Assembly (NCBI GenBank): GCA_019694165.1
Contig: JAIBCL010000002.1
Location: forward strand, 186,001 to 250,000
Length of the DNA stretch: 64,000 nt
DNA from: Verrucomicrobiaceae bacterium
GTDB lineage: Bacteria; Verrucomicrobiota; Verrucomicrobiia; Verrucomicrobiales; Verrucomicrobiaceae
Direction of reading: 5' to 3'
The translations under genes were made by a program, and so were the position numbers. Positions 25,267 through 33,758 of this stretch are shown here, one piece after another. The notes under the pieces are model-generated. The model worked only from the letters and a program-made list of their open reading frames with translations. It did no database searches and was not told the DNA's origin. Within the stretch, counting starts at the first letter, position 1, and the number at the start of each line of letters is the position of its first letter.

Positions 25267-25582
25267 GTTCCTGGCTCTATCGGCGCATCCACTGACTTGG
25301 GACAACCCTCTCAAGCGAAAGAGGGCCATATTCTCTGTATTCCGGACTTGGCGGCCGGCGAGGAAATCGAACTGATTCGCTGGAAATGATACGACTCACG
25401 AACTCCGGCAATTCTGGTTGATGCCCAAGCATGACAAAAAACAACTATGTCATTGAAGTTGCAGGGGAAAATATTTAGACTCCTAAATTAAATCGCATTT
25501 TTGATTGAAAATGTTTTTATAATTACCATATTTCGGATGTGCTGACCACTCCACGCCTTCAATCCGCGCACTCTCATCCCCT
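25267..25582. other. AT-rich intergenic region before the scaffold/GTPase operon
   Basis: No gene is present. Bases 25435-25545 are strongly AT-rich against the GC-rich background. A TATAAT box occurs at 25518-25523, about 60 bp before the start of the scaffold gene, making this a plausible promoter region, although no well-spaced -35 box was found. Confidence 0.45.
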
Positions 25583-28411
25583 ATGCCATTCACCATACGC
25601 AGTCTCTTCCAGCAAGGTCCAAACGAGGACAAGTCGTCCGGTACCGCTGCGGTGCTGGAACCTCCTCTGCCGCCTCCAGCTTCGTCCAGTCAATTTGGTG
25701 GAGGAGGGTTGCCCGTTCCAATGAGCAGTCCGTTTGGCATGGAAGTCCCCCCAGCCAGTCCGTTTGGTGGTTCGCTATTCCAAGCCCGCGATGGTGAAGC
25801 GGCTGGGGGCGCACCGGTGCATGTGCGGCCCGCGGGTGGATCGCCATTTACCCCCGGTGGCGGTGGCCAGACCTGTCTGACCGTCGCCGACGTGTTGCCG
25901 CAGTTGCCGCCCGAACTCGCTCGCGCCAATTCCCTTCCGCCGGACCATCAGATTTGCCTGGCGCCGCATCTGATTGAGGCCGCGTTGAGCAACGGCCATG
26001 CGGCCGTGCCAATTTTTGAAATCTACCGGGTATGCCCAGCTATTTTCCAGACGCCAGTTTCCCCCCAAGACCCGCGACATGTGCCGCTGCCAGCCGCAAA
26101 GCTGCCGTCCCTCATCGCTGCCACACAAGCTGGCAGCGGCCATTCAGCGCCTGCTTTCAAACCAGCGGGACCTCCGTCGATGCCAGACACCCAGCAGAGT
26201 CCGTTTGGCGCTGCGTTGGCAGGGGACATCATGGGAGCCGCTCCGATGCAGATTGAAATGCAGGGCCGGGCACCGTCGGTCCTGCCACCACGTCGGGAGA
26301 ATAGCGCTCCTCCGCCGCTAATGCCGGGCCCTTCGTTTCCCTTGGCTACCGCGCAGGACGCGGTGCCATCCCCATTCAGTGCCACCGCTCCGTTCGGCAC
26401 GCCGGCATCGTCCCCACCTGTGCCGATGCAGACTCAAGCCGGCCCTTCGCCCTTTGTTTTTTCGTCGCCTCAACCGCCTGCACCAATTCCTCAGACGCCG
26501 CCTACGCTGCCACCCGCATTCGCAGTGCCGGATCAACTCCCGACCGCGAATCAGGCCTTCGGCCCCGCGTTGGTTTCGCCGTTTGAAGGAGCCGGTTCAG
26601 TCGCATCACAGTCTCCACAAGTGCCTGCGTTCTCCGTGCCAGCACGTCGGGACGAACCGCCCACGCCCGCAGCCGGCCCCTCACCGTTTGGCAACTCACC
26701 GATCTCATCTCCAGCACCGCAGCCTTTTGCTCTCACCGAGCCAGAACCGCCTGCGCCGCCACCCCCCGCTTTCCCTGCACCTGCACAATTTGGCCTTCAG
26801 CCCGCCGCTCCGTCTCCTGCGCCGTCGATGATGATGCCTCCGAAGCATGCACAGCCCGCGCAGCCGTCTCCGCCTCCCGCGCAGCGCGCCGACACGACTG
26901 GCGGTCCGCTGAAACTCTCCCTGGCCACCTTGCTAAAAGGCTACACCAGCACCGACCTGGGATTCGATCCGGGCATGGTGCCATCGTGGATCATGACCGC
27001 CATTCCGGGGTCAGTCATCAGCAATCAGATGGCCGCCGGAAATGCGCAGGTCGAACTGGGCTTGCTCATCGATGGCACCACCGACATTGGTTTCCGCAAT
27101 GTCCTGTCAGGCGCACGGAGGGAACTCAAGATCAATCTTCCCGCCAATGAAGTATTCCATGGATTACCATCCACGTCGTGCCCTGCGCCTGCATCCACTG
27201 AAATTCCAGCACCATTCGCAGCACAGCCTCCTCCGCCGGCACCTTTCGTGATCCAGCCTCCGGTGTCTGCGGTGCCCCAGCCACAACCCACCAACCCCTT
27301 TGCCGCCGCAAAAGCAGCGGCAGCGGCCGCTGGTAGAACATCTCCCTTGCAGCCCATGCCCGGTGTGACTCCGAGCTCGGGGCCCATCCAACCGAAACCA
27401 AACGCCAACTTCGGATTCGCCACTCCTGCCCCCACCCCCGCTCCGCTGCCCGACCCGTCCGTTGGGTCGGTGATGAACGTAAAGCCGGTCGGCTCGTTTG
27501 ATCCCTTTGGTTCGACTTCCGTGCAAAGCTGGGCCGGCAAACCGGCACCCGCCGTGTTCCCGCAGGCGCAGGCTCCCGAGGGATTCAGTAGCGAGCAGCT
27601 TTTCGGTGCTCCCACCCAGATTCCCGCCGCACAGCCGCTCCCGATGCCATCTCTCCGCGAAGTGGCAGCACCTTCGCCCGTTGCTGGTGCCGCGCCCGAC
27701 ACGTTCACCCCTCTGCCGGGAATTCCGCCACCTCCCCCAGCTCCCTCCGCCCAGCCGTTTCTCACCGGATCGGCCCTGCAGTCGTCCCTCACGCCATCGC
27801 CACTGCCGCCCCCGATCGCAAATCCGTTCACGGGGCCGCTCAAACAGACTGCGCCACAGCCTCCGACTTCATTCGCTCCTCCTGTCCCGTCCGTTCAAGC
27901 AATACCTCACGCACTTGCACCCGCCACTTCGCTCGCCGCGCCATCCCTTCCAGACTCGGCCAGTTCAGTGCTCGCCATCACCCCCGTATCGCAAGGTGAT
28001 GCAGAGCAGGTCATGCTGCGCGCCTTGCTCGGCGTAAATGAAAACCTCACTGTGACTCGCGTCGTCGATCTCGTCTCGTCGATTCCCGGCATCGCAGCCT
28101 GTTCCTGCGTGAACGGCACGAGCAGCGTGTCCCGGGGCGGCTCCTCCCAGACTGCGCAGGATTTCCAGCGTCAGGCTCCCGACCTCGCGCGCAACATCCA
28201 TGCCCTGGCACCTCTGATCGGCATCTCCGGGGCGGAGACCTTCTCCATCAACACTGCGGACCGTCTCATCACCTTCTCCTTCCATCCCCCCATCGCTCTC
28301 GGCGTCCTCCACGAGGAAGGCGAGCCCGCCGCCGGCCTGCGCGACAAGATCACGCTCATCAGCCGCGAACTCGCGCGCATGGTGGCGAAAACCGGCGGAC
28401 ACATCGCCTGA
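25583..28411 (+). CDS. Giant proline-rich scaffold protein with C-terminal roadblock/LC7-like domain
   Basis: This 942-residue protein has no leader or membrane segment. Most is low-complexity Pro/Ala/Ser with many SPFG and PFG motifs. Two folded islands stand out: residues about 97-175 (LTVADVLPQLPPELARAN, CLAPHLIEAALSNGHAAVPI) and about 434-520 (LKLSLATLLKGYTSTD, VISNQMAAGNAQVELGLLI). They share the layout of a strand, a helix, a Gly turn, VxLxxL and a closing LP. Residues about 795-942 resemble a roadblock domain (VVDLVSSIPGIAACSCVNG; ending RDKITLISRELARMV). The MglA GTPase gene follows after 6 bp and another roadblock gene after that. A scaffold that recruits the GTPase is inferred; no close characterised relative is known to me. 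Confidence 0.75.
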   Translation: MPFTIRSLFQQGPNEDKSSGTAAVLEPPLPPPASSSQFGGGGLPVPMSSPFGMEVPPASPFGGSLFQARDGEAAGGAPVHVRPAGGSPFTPGGGGQTCLTVADVLPQLPPELARANSLPPDHQICLAPHLIEAALSNGHAAVPIFEIYRVCPAIFQTPVSPQDPRHVPLPAAKLPSLIAATQAGSGHSAPAFKPAGPPSMPDTQQSPFGAALAGDIMGAAPMQIEMQGRAPSVLPPRRENSAPPPLMPGPSFPLATAQDAVPSPFSATAPFGTPASSPPVPMQTQAGPSPFVFSSPQPPAPIPQTPPTLPPAFAVPDQLPTANQAFGPALVSPFEGAGSVASQSPQVPAFSVPARRDEPPTPAAGPSPFGNSPISSPAPQPFALTEPEPPAPPPPAFPAPAQFGLQPAAPSPAPSMMMPPKHAQPAQPSPPPAQRADTTGGPLKLSLATLLKGYTSTDLGFDPGMVPSWIMTAIPGSVISNQMAAGNAQVELGLLIDGTTDIGFRNVLSGARRELKINLPANEVFHGLPSTSCPAPASTEIPAPFAAQPPPPAPFVIQPPVSAVPQPQPTNPFAAAKAAAAAAGRTSPLQPMPGVTPSSGPIQPKPNANFGFATPAPTPAPLPDPSVGSVMNVKPVGSFDPFGSTSVQSWAGKPAPAVFPQAQAPEGFSSEQLFGAPTQIPAAQPLPMPSLREVAAPSPVAGAAPDTFTPLPGIPPPPPAPSAQPFLTGSALQSSLTPSPLPPPIANPFTGPLKQTAPQPPTSFAPPVPSVQAIPHALAPATSLAAPSLPDSASSVLAITPVSQGDAEQVMLRALLGVNENLTVTRVVDLVSSIPGIAACSCVNGTSSVSRGGSSQTAQDFQRQAPDLARNIHALAPLIGISGAETFSINTADRLITFSFHPPIALGVLHEEGEPAAGLRDKITLISRELARMVAKTGGHIA

Positions 28412-28417
28412 TCGGTC

Positions 28418-29050
28418 ATGCCCACCGTTCGTCACGATGAGCGAAGCGTGAGCTTCAAGATTGTCTATTGCGGAACTCCGCTTTCCGGGAAGACCACCAA
28501 CATCTCCCAGCTCCACGCCAGGCTCGACCCTGGCAGCCGCAGCGATCTTGTCTCCCTGTCCACCGTTGCCGACCGCACCCTGTTCTTTGATTTTCTCTCC
28601 GTCCAGACCGCCGCCATACCCGGCTATGGCACCACCTTTCACCTCTACACCGTTCCCGGCCAGATCACCTACAATGCCACGCTCCAGCTCGTCCTGCGCG
28701 AGGCAGACGGTGTCGTCTTCGTTGCAGATTCCCAGATGGACCGCCAACGCGCCAACATCCAGGCATTCCAAAACCTCGAAGCCAATCTCCGCCTTAACGG
28801 ATCGTCGCTCGACCACCTGCCCGTCGTACTCCAATACAACAAGCGCGATGTGCCCAATGCCGCCCCGGTCGAGTACCTGGAATTCCTCCTCAACAATCGC
28901 GCCCGACGCTTCATCAGCTTCGAGGCCGAGGCAAAAAAGGGTCGCAACGTCATCGCCACGCTCAATGCGATCTCACAGTCCATTCTCGTGAACTTTCGCA
29001 ATCAACTCATGTCCACCCAGCCCGTCGGTCCCGCGCTCGCCGTCGCCTGA
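28418..29050 (+). CDS. mglA: MglA-type small Ras-like GTPase
   Basis: This 210-residue cytoplasmic GTPase has the MglA hallmarks. The P-loop is GTPLSGKT (19-26). The usual DxxG switch II motif is replaced by TVPGQITYNA (near 78), as in MglA. VVFVADSQMDRQ follows, and the base-specificity motif is QYNKRDVPN (near 143). In Myxococcus and Thermus, MglA is controlled by the roadblock protein MglB and sets cell polarity or motility. It lies 6 bp after the scaffold gene, with a roadblock gene 123 bp downstream. Confidence 0.9.
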   Translation: MPTVRHDERSVSFKIVYCGTPLSGKTTNISQLHARLDPGSRSDLVSLSTVADRTLFFDFLSVQTAAIPGYGTTFHLYTVPGQITYNATLQLVLREADGVVFVADSQMDRQRANIQAFQNLEANLRLNGSSLDHLPVVLQYNKRDVPNAAPVEYLEFLLNNRARRFISFEAEAKKGRNVIATLNAISQSILVNFRNQLMSTQPVGPALAVA

Positions 29051-29173
29051 GCCGGTCCGCGCCGCTCCGGCAGCCGCCATCGCTTTCGTTTCATCCTGCT
29101 CACCATGTGAACCGTGCATGCCTGGGCCGCAAACGTCATCACCACCTACCTCCAAGACCAGTCACTCAAGGCC

Positions 29174-29689
29174 ATGAACTCGCACGCCCACTCCTGCCTC
29201 CAAACCCTTCTCGATCTGCCCGGCGTCGAGAACGTCCTGCTCATTGACCACACCGGCGACTGCCTCGCGCATCTAGGCCACACCAAGCTCTCACCCGCCC
29301 AGCTCACCGTCTGGAGCGTCCTCGCCCGCGCCTCATTTGGTGCCGGCGACGAACTCGGCCGCCGCGCCGACTCCGGCTCGTGCCAGGAGATCACCAATGT
29401 CCACGAACGCGGCGGCTCTATCCTTCGCCTCGTCCCAGGAGGCCAGTTGCTCGTCGTCCACTTCTCAACCACGCCCGCCCTGGGCACTCTGCGCCTCGCT
29501 GTCCGCCAAGCTGTTGACCAACTCGCCACCGCCTTCGTCCCCGCCGCTCCCGAAGCAGGCCGACACGCCCGCAGCGATGCCATTGATCCCCAGCTCCCCG
29601 CCACCGTCGGCGCCGTTCTCTTTGAAAACTACGAGACCACCGACGAAGACATGGAAGCCATCAGTTGCGCCATGTGCCACGAAGACTAA
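29174..29689 (+). CDS. Roadblock/LC7 (MglB-like) protein
   Basis: The start at 29174 gives a 171-residue protein; a GTG at 29114 in the same frame is an alternative. Residues 8-100 follow the roadblock pattern: LQTLLDLPGVENVLLIDHTG, DCLAHLG, then two helices and LRLVPGGQLLVVHF. The C-terminal 60 residues are probably flexible and end with a CAMCHED tail carrying two cysteines. MglB proteins are GTPase-activating partners of MglA, so it probably acts on the GTPase encoded just upstream. Confidence 0.85.
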   Translation: MNSHAHSCLQTLLDLPGVENVLLIDHTGDCLAHLGHTKLSPAQLTVWSVLARASFGAGDELGRRADSGSCQEITNVHERGGSILRLVPGGQLLVVHFSTTPALGTLRLAVRQAVDQLATAFVPAAPEAGRHARSDAIDPQLPATVGAVLFENYETTDEDMEAISCAMCHED

Positions 29690-30128
29690 TCGGCGATCCA
29701 ACGCATATCGCACGCTCGGCGCTGCATTCCGCGTGGAGACGCCCATCGTGATCTGGGAGACATCTTCAGCCTTGCACACGCCGGGAACCTCGATCTTCCG
29801 ATCCCGATGAGAAGCAGGCCGTGTTCGTCTTCACAAACGGACGCGCCACGTTGGACTTGATAAACCTGGGTTGCATGAACGACCGCAAACCAGAGTGCGA
29901 GAAGGACTCAGCGCATCCGACCGCGCGATCAGCTATCCAAAGGATCGCGCGCAGGACGGTGTGAAGGTCCGGCTGTGTGATGTCGAGCGTTTGCGCTAGG
30001 TCGTGCCACAGAAGATGGCCGGCCTGATGCGCGCACAAAATCCGAGCCAACAAGCTCAACCCTCGAACGGCCTTTCCGTCTCGTGAGCGCGATCGTGTGA
30101 CGTTCTTTTCGTCACCCTTCTCACTCGC
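29690..30128. other. Intergenic region, nothing recognised
   Basis: This 439-base gap separates the roadblock gene from the FAD oxidoreductase gene. No reading frame on either strand shows a known domain. A long minus-strand frame that crosses it is the antisense shadow of the oxidoreductase gene. No repeat or clear promoter was identified. Confidence 0.5.
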
Positions 30129-31499
30129 ATGATACCGCTCAGTCACGCAGTCGCCCGTCGCAAGTTGCTTCAATGGTTCGCCTCCGCTGGACTTGGTCCG
30201 GCGATCGGCAGCAAGCTGGTCGCGGATGAAGTTGGGGCGGCCAAAGGAGCGCGTGAGTTGCAGCCGACGCCGGTGGAGGATCGTCCGCATTACCCGGCCT
30301 TCCTGCGCGATGGGCAAGTGATTCAGCCGGAGCGACCGCTGCCGGTGTTTCGCGAGACGGATGTGCTTGTCGTCGGTGGCGGTGCGGCGGGTTTTGCGGC
30401 AGCCGTGTCGGCAGCGCGCGCAGGTGTGAAGACGATGCTGGTGGAGCGATATGGGTATCTCGGTGGGCTGTGGACGGGTGGCATCGTGCTCGTGGTGATC
30501 AGCACGCATGCCACGCAGAATGGCGACCTCACGCAGGTGGTGCGCGGCATCGGCGGCGATCTGATGGACCGCCTTGCCAAGGTGCAGCCAGGGATCGTGA
30601 ACTACGAGCCGGGCAAGCACAACCCGACCTCCGATCCCGAGGCGACGAAGTTCATGATGGATCAGATGATCACCGAGGCAGGCGTGGACATCGCGTTTCA
30701 CTGCTGGGCCACGGATGTGATCATGGAGGGCAACACGATCCGCGGCGTGGTCTTTGACAGCAAGGCCGGGCGCCAGGCGATCCTCGCGAAGGTGGTGATC
30801 GACACCACGGGCGATGGCGACATCTTCGCCGCCGCCGGTGCCGAGCATGAGCAGCGCCTTCATGCGATCGGCCTCGTGCATCGCATTGGCAATGTGGACC
30901 GCGTTGACAAAGACAAGCTCGCGCAGGCTGGCCTCAAGCAGATGGGCTCCATCGAGCCACTGCCGTCGGTGCGCTGGGTGAACTTGCGTGGCCCGAGCAC
31001 GAACGGACTCGACATCGCGGAACTCACGCGGCTGGAGATCGAGCATCGCAAGGCGATCTGGGAGCGCGTGCAAAAGATCCGCGCGACGCCCGGAGGCGAG
31101 GACGTGTATTTGATGCAAGTCGCGCCGCAGCTCGGTGTGCGCACCACGCGACTGCTCGCAGGCACGCACCAGCTCACCTACCAGGAGTCGCGCGAGCCGC
31201 GAACGTTTCCCGACACCGTCGCCATCGGCGGCGCGCAGAATGGCAAGCACGCTGGCTGGCCAATCCCTTATGGCGTGCTCCTGCCGAAGAAGCTTGATGG
31301 CCTGCTCACGGCGGGCCGCAGTTCGTGCGTGGATGAAAAGCTCGTCGAAGACATGCGTCTCATCGCGTCCTGCCTCACCACCGGCCACGCTGCCGGTGCC
31401 GCCGCTGCGCTCGCGGTGAAGGACAACTGCACACCGCGTGACGTGGACATCGCGAAGCTGCAAGCGTTGCTCAAAGAACAAGGCGCTTACCTCGGATGA
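30129..31499 (+). CDS. FAD-dependent oxidoreductase (FAD_oxidored/PF12831-type) with twin-arginine leader
   Basis: The 456-residue protein begins with a Tat-like leader (VARRKLLQWFASAGLGPAIG), pointing to export in folded form. The dinucleotide-binding motif VLVVGGGAAGFAAAVSAARAG (about 78-97) is followed by VERYGYLGGLWTGG, as in this family. VIDTTGDGDIFAAAG and the C-terminal GRSSCVDEK and TGHAAGAAAALAV complete the FAD fold. Substrate unknown; relatives are often annotated as FAD-dependent oxidoreductases of planctomycetes and verrucomicrobia. A polyferredoxin gene follows, a possible electron partner. Confidence 0.85.
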   Translation: MIPLSHAVARRKLLQWFASAGLGPAIGSKLVADEVGAAKGARELQPTPVEDRPHYPAFLRDGQVIQPERPLPVFRETDVLVVGGGAAGFAAAVSAARAGVKTMLVERYGYLGGLWTGGIVLVVISTHATQNGDLTQVVRGIGGDLMDRLAKVQPGIVNYEPGKHNPTSDPEATKFMMDQMITEAGVDIAFHCWATDVIMEGNTIRGVVFDSKAGRQAILAKVVIDTTGDGDIFAAAGAEHEQRLHAIGLVHRIGNVDRVDKDKLAQAGLKQMGSIEPLPSVRWVNLRGPSTNGLDIAELTRLEIEHRKAIWERVQKIRATPGGEDVYLMQVAPQLGVRTTRLLAGTHQLTYQESREPRTFPDTVAIGGAQNGKHAGWPIPYGVLLPKKLDGLLTAGRSSCVDEKLVEDMRLIASCLTTGHAAGAAAALAVKDNCTPRDVDIAKLQALLKEQGAYLG

Positions 31500-31518
31500 A
31501 AGCGATAGACGGTTTGAT

Positions 31519-31544
31519 GGCAGGAGAATGGGGGCAGGAGAATA
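31519..31544 (+). repeat. REP-like half element, GGCAGGAGAATGG type
   Basis: This 26-base sequence is two half-units of the dispersed family (GGCAGGAGAATGG then GGCAGGAGAATA). It lies between the FAD oxidoreductase and the polyferredoxin gene. The reverse complement occurs at 32231-32256 with one mismatch, so the first half of the polyferredoxin gene is bracketed by inverted copies. Confidence 0.8.
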
Positions 31545-31629
31545 AGGACACTGATTCTCCGGTCCTCGTTCCTTTGTCGGTCACTCGTGTTCTGCGTCGC
31601 TTCATTGTGAAGCGATCCAACTCGATGTC

Positions 31630-32844
31630 ATGAAGAGGCCGTCTCCACGCACGCTACGCAAAATGAGCCGCTGGGTTTCGCTCATCGTCATCGCGGCGCT
31701 CGTGAGTCCGTGGCTGCGTTCGGTGTTGCCGGTGGCGGCGGTGAGTCCGTTCGTCGCGTTGGTGTCGGCGGTCGCGGCACGCAGCGTGGGGATCATCACG
31801 CTCATCGGTCTGCCGATGCTTATACTCGCGGTGCTCGTGCCGCGCGTCTTCTGCCGGTTCGTTTGTCCGGTGGGCTTTCTTCAAGAGATGGCTGCGCGCT
31901 TGCGACTGCCGGGTCGTGCTCGCTGGCGGTCGTGGCCGAGAGTTGGACGATGGTTCTTGTGGCTCACCATCGGCGGAGCGCTCGCCGGATATCCGCTCTT
32001 CGTGTGGCTCGATCCGCTCGCGCTCTTCACCGGATTCTTCAGCGCGTTCCGACTTCCCACGACCATCGCCACCATCGGTGCAGGTGCGCTGCTGCCACTC
32101 GCGATGCTCCTCGACGTCCTGTTCCCCGGCGCTTGGTGCAAACGGATGTGCCCGCTCGGCGCGCTTCAGGAGGCTCTTGCGATTGCCAAGCAAAGCCTCG
32201 CGAACAGAACACGGGCCACAGATGAATCTTTATTCTCCTGCCCCCATTCTCCTGTCATTCCAACCTCTTCCCCGTTCGCCCTCGCCCGCCGTCCACTGAT
32301 CGCCAGCCTCGTTGGAGGTGCTGGCGCTCTCCTCGCACGACACACTGCTGCGAAGCCTCCACCGCTCCGTCCGCCCGGCAGTCTCCCTGAAGATCAATTC
32401 ACCGGCGTGTGCATCCGGTGCAGCGGTTGCATCCGCGTCTGCCCCTCGCGCATCCTGAAGCCCGATCTCGGTCAGCACGGTCTCGCTGGATTGCTCGCGC
32501 CCGTCGCTGACTTCGACACCGCGTATTGCAAAGAAGACTGCAACGCCTGCGGCCAAGTCTGCCCCAGCGGAGCGATACAACGTTTGTCGTTGGCTGAAAA
32601 GAAGCGATCCATCATGGGCATCGCCAAAGTCGAACTCAGTCGCTGCTGGCTCGCCGAAGGTCGCGACTGCACCGCCTGCATTCGCTCCTGCCCCTATGAG
32701 GCTCTAAGCGTATCGAGCGATGGCTTTGACTCACATCCCGCGCTTGATGCGAGCAAGTGCATCGGCTGTGGAGCGTGTGAGGCAGCGTGCCCTGCGAGGC
32801 CGGAGCGGGCGATTCGCGTGTTTAGCAACAACCTCACCGGATGA
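31630..32844 (+). CDS. NapH-NapG-like fused membrane polyferredoxin
   Basis: This 404-residue protein has a NapH-like first half: four to five membrane helices and cytoplasmic motifs CRFVCPVGFLQ (about 78) and CKRMCPLGALQ (about 173). The second half starts with a Tat-like segment (ALARRPLIASLVGGAGALLA) and carries four Cys clusters: CIRCSGCIRVCP, CKEDCNACGQVCP, CWLAEGRDCTACIRSCP and CIGCGACEAACP, so four 4Fe-4S clusters are predicted, as in NapG. The join (about 201-209, LFSCPHSPV) is encoded by a dispersed repeat. It probably moves electrons between quinol and a periplasmic acceptor; the FAD oxidoreductase upstream is a candidate. There are no nap genes nearby. Confidence 0.85.
   Translation: MKRPSPRTLRKMSRWVSLIVIAALVSPWLRSVLPVAAVSPFVALVSAVAARSVGIITLIGLPMLILAVLVPRVFCRFVCPVGFLQEMAARLRLPGRARWRSWPRVGRWFLWLTIGGALAGYPLFVWLDPLALFTGFFSAFRLPTTIATIGAGALLPLAMLLDVLFPGAWCKRMCPLGALQEALAIAKQSLANRTRATDESLFSCPHSPVIPTSSPFALARRPLIASLVGGAGALLARHTAAKPPPLRPPGSLPEDQFTGVCIRCSGCIRVCPSRILKPDLGQHGLAGLLAPVADFDTAYCKEDCNACGQVCPSGAIQRLSLAEKKRSIMGIAKVELSRCWLAEGRDCTACIRSCPYEALSVSSDGFDSHPALDASKCIGCGACEAACPARPERAIRVFSNNLTG
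32231..32256 (-). repeat. REP-like half element inside the polyferredoxin gene
   Basis: This 26-base sequence is the reverse complement of 31519-31544 with one mismatch. It is translated in frame as LFSCPHSPV between the NapH-like and NapG-like halves. The insertion keeps the frame and falls in a linker. Confidence 0.8.
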
Positions 32845-32887
32845 ATTCCAAGTTGGCGACTAATCCACGAGCGTCTATCCTCTGCGC

Positions 32888-33127
32888 ATGACATTGACTC
32901 TTCCAGACGATCCCGCCTTGGAACAGATCGCCGAGTGCGACATCCGGCTTGATCTCGCCTGCGGTCTATACGCCGCTGGTAGAGTGTCGCGTGGGATCGC
33001 AGCCAGGCTCGCCGGTCTGGAGCGCATGGACTTTGATGAAGAGTTGTTTCGTCGCCGCATTCCCAGCTACACGGAGGAGATGCTCAAGGAAGACCTGGAG
33101 ACAGTGAACGCCCTGTTCTCGAAGTGA
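32888..33127 (+). CDS. UPF0175 family antitoxin
   Basis: This 79-residue protein matches the UPF0175 pattern: an N-terminal strand (TLTLPDDPALEQIA), a central DIRLDLACGLYAAGRVSRG helix-turn, and a RRRIPSYTEEMLKEDLETV tail. Its stop codon overlaps the GTG start of the PIN-domain gene (GTGA), the usual layout of a toxin-antitoxin pair. It is expected to repress its own promoter and neutralise the PIN toxin. Confidence 0.8.
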   Translation: MTLTLPDDPALEQIAECDIRLDLACGLYAAGRVSRGIAARLAGLERMDFDEELFRRRIPSYTEEMLKEDLETVNALFSK

Positions 33128-33609
33128 TTGTCGTCACCGACACCTCCGTGATTCTCAACCTCTGCCTGCTCGGGCAGGAATCGCTGCTCGCTTCACTGTT
33201 TGGGACCGTTCACGCTCCGCCTTCGGTGCGGTCGGAGTTTCAACGCCTCGCTACCGTCGATCTGCGTTTCATCGGTCTCGCTTTTCCTTCCTTCATTCGA
33301 GTCACGCCGGTGACCCAACCTTTGCCGGTGGTCATGCAGAACCAGCGACTTCATGCTGGCGAGCGCGAAGCTTTGTCATTGGCCGTGGAAATGGGAGCCC
33401 AGGCCATCTTGATGGACGAGCGCGCGGGCAGGTTTGCGGCTGCCAGTCTCGGGCTTCGCTGTGTCGGTATCCTGGGCATTCTCCTTCGAGCGAAGGCGAC
33501 GAACCTGCTTCCTGCGATCAAACCTTTGCTCGATCAATTGCATCATCAGGCACGATTCTGGATCGCTCCGGGACTCCGACAGCAGATCCTGAATGCCGCC
33601 GGAGAGTGA
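33124..33609 (+). CDS. PIN-domain (DUF3368-type) toxin
   Basis: This 161-residue protein starts at GTG 33124, overlapping the antitoxin stop by four bases. It has the PIN acidic residues: VTDTSVILN (first Asp), GEREALSLAVEMGA (Glu) and ILMDERAGR (Asp), followed by RCVGILGILLRAK, which is typical of DUF3368 proteins. It is a predicted RNase toxin paired with the UPF0175 protein upstream. Confidence 0.85.
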   Translation: MIVVTDTSVILNLCLLGQESLLASLFGTVHAPPSVRSEFQRLATVDLRFIGLAFPSFIRVTPVTQPLPVVMQNQRLHAGEREALSLAVEMGAQAILMDERAGRFAAASLGLRCVGILGILLRAKATNLLPAIKPLLDQLHHQARFWIAPGLRQQILNAAGE

Positions 33610-33758
33610 TCGGACGGAACCGGTCGCTCGAACGATGAAGCACAAGCATGGCTCAGTTCACGCAGTTGCCTGAGCGGCATCTGTGAAGGATGCGTCGCTG
33701 TCACACGGGCTGTCATACAAAACGCTCCCAGCAGCAACGCATCCCACACTCGCAACCC

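Noticed and set aside
25583-28411. Scaffold gene as a chance low-complexity frame
   Set aside because: It contains two ordered islands and a C-terminal roadblock-like domain, and abuts the mglA gene by 6 bp.
29766-31481. Minus-strand frame of 571 codons
   Set aside because: It is the antisense of the FAD oxidoreductase gene, which has a full FAD motif; the frame shows no domain.
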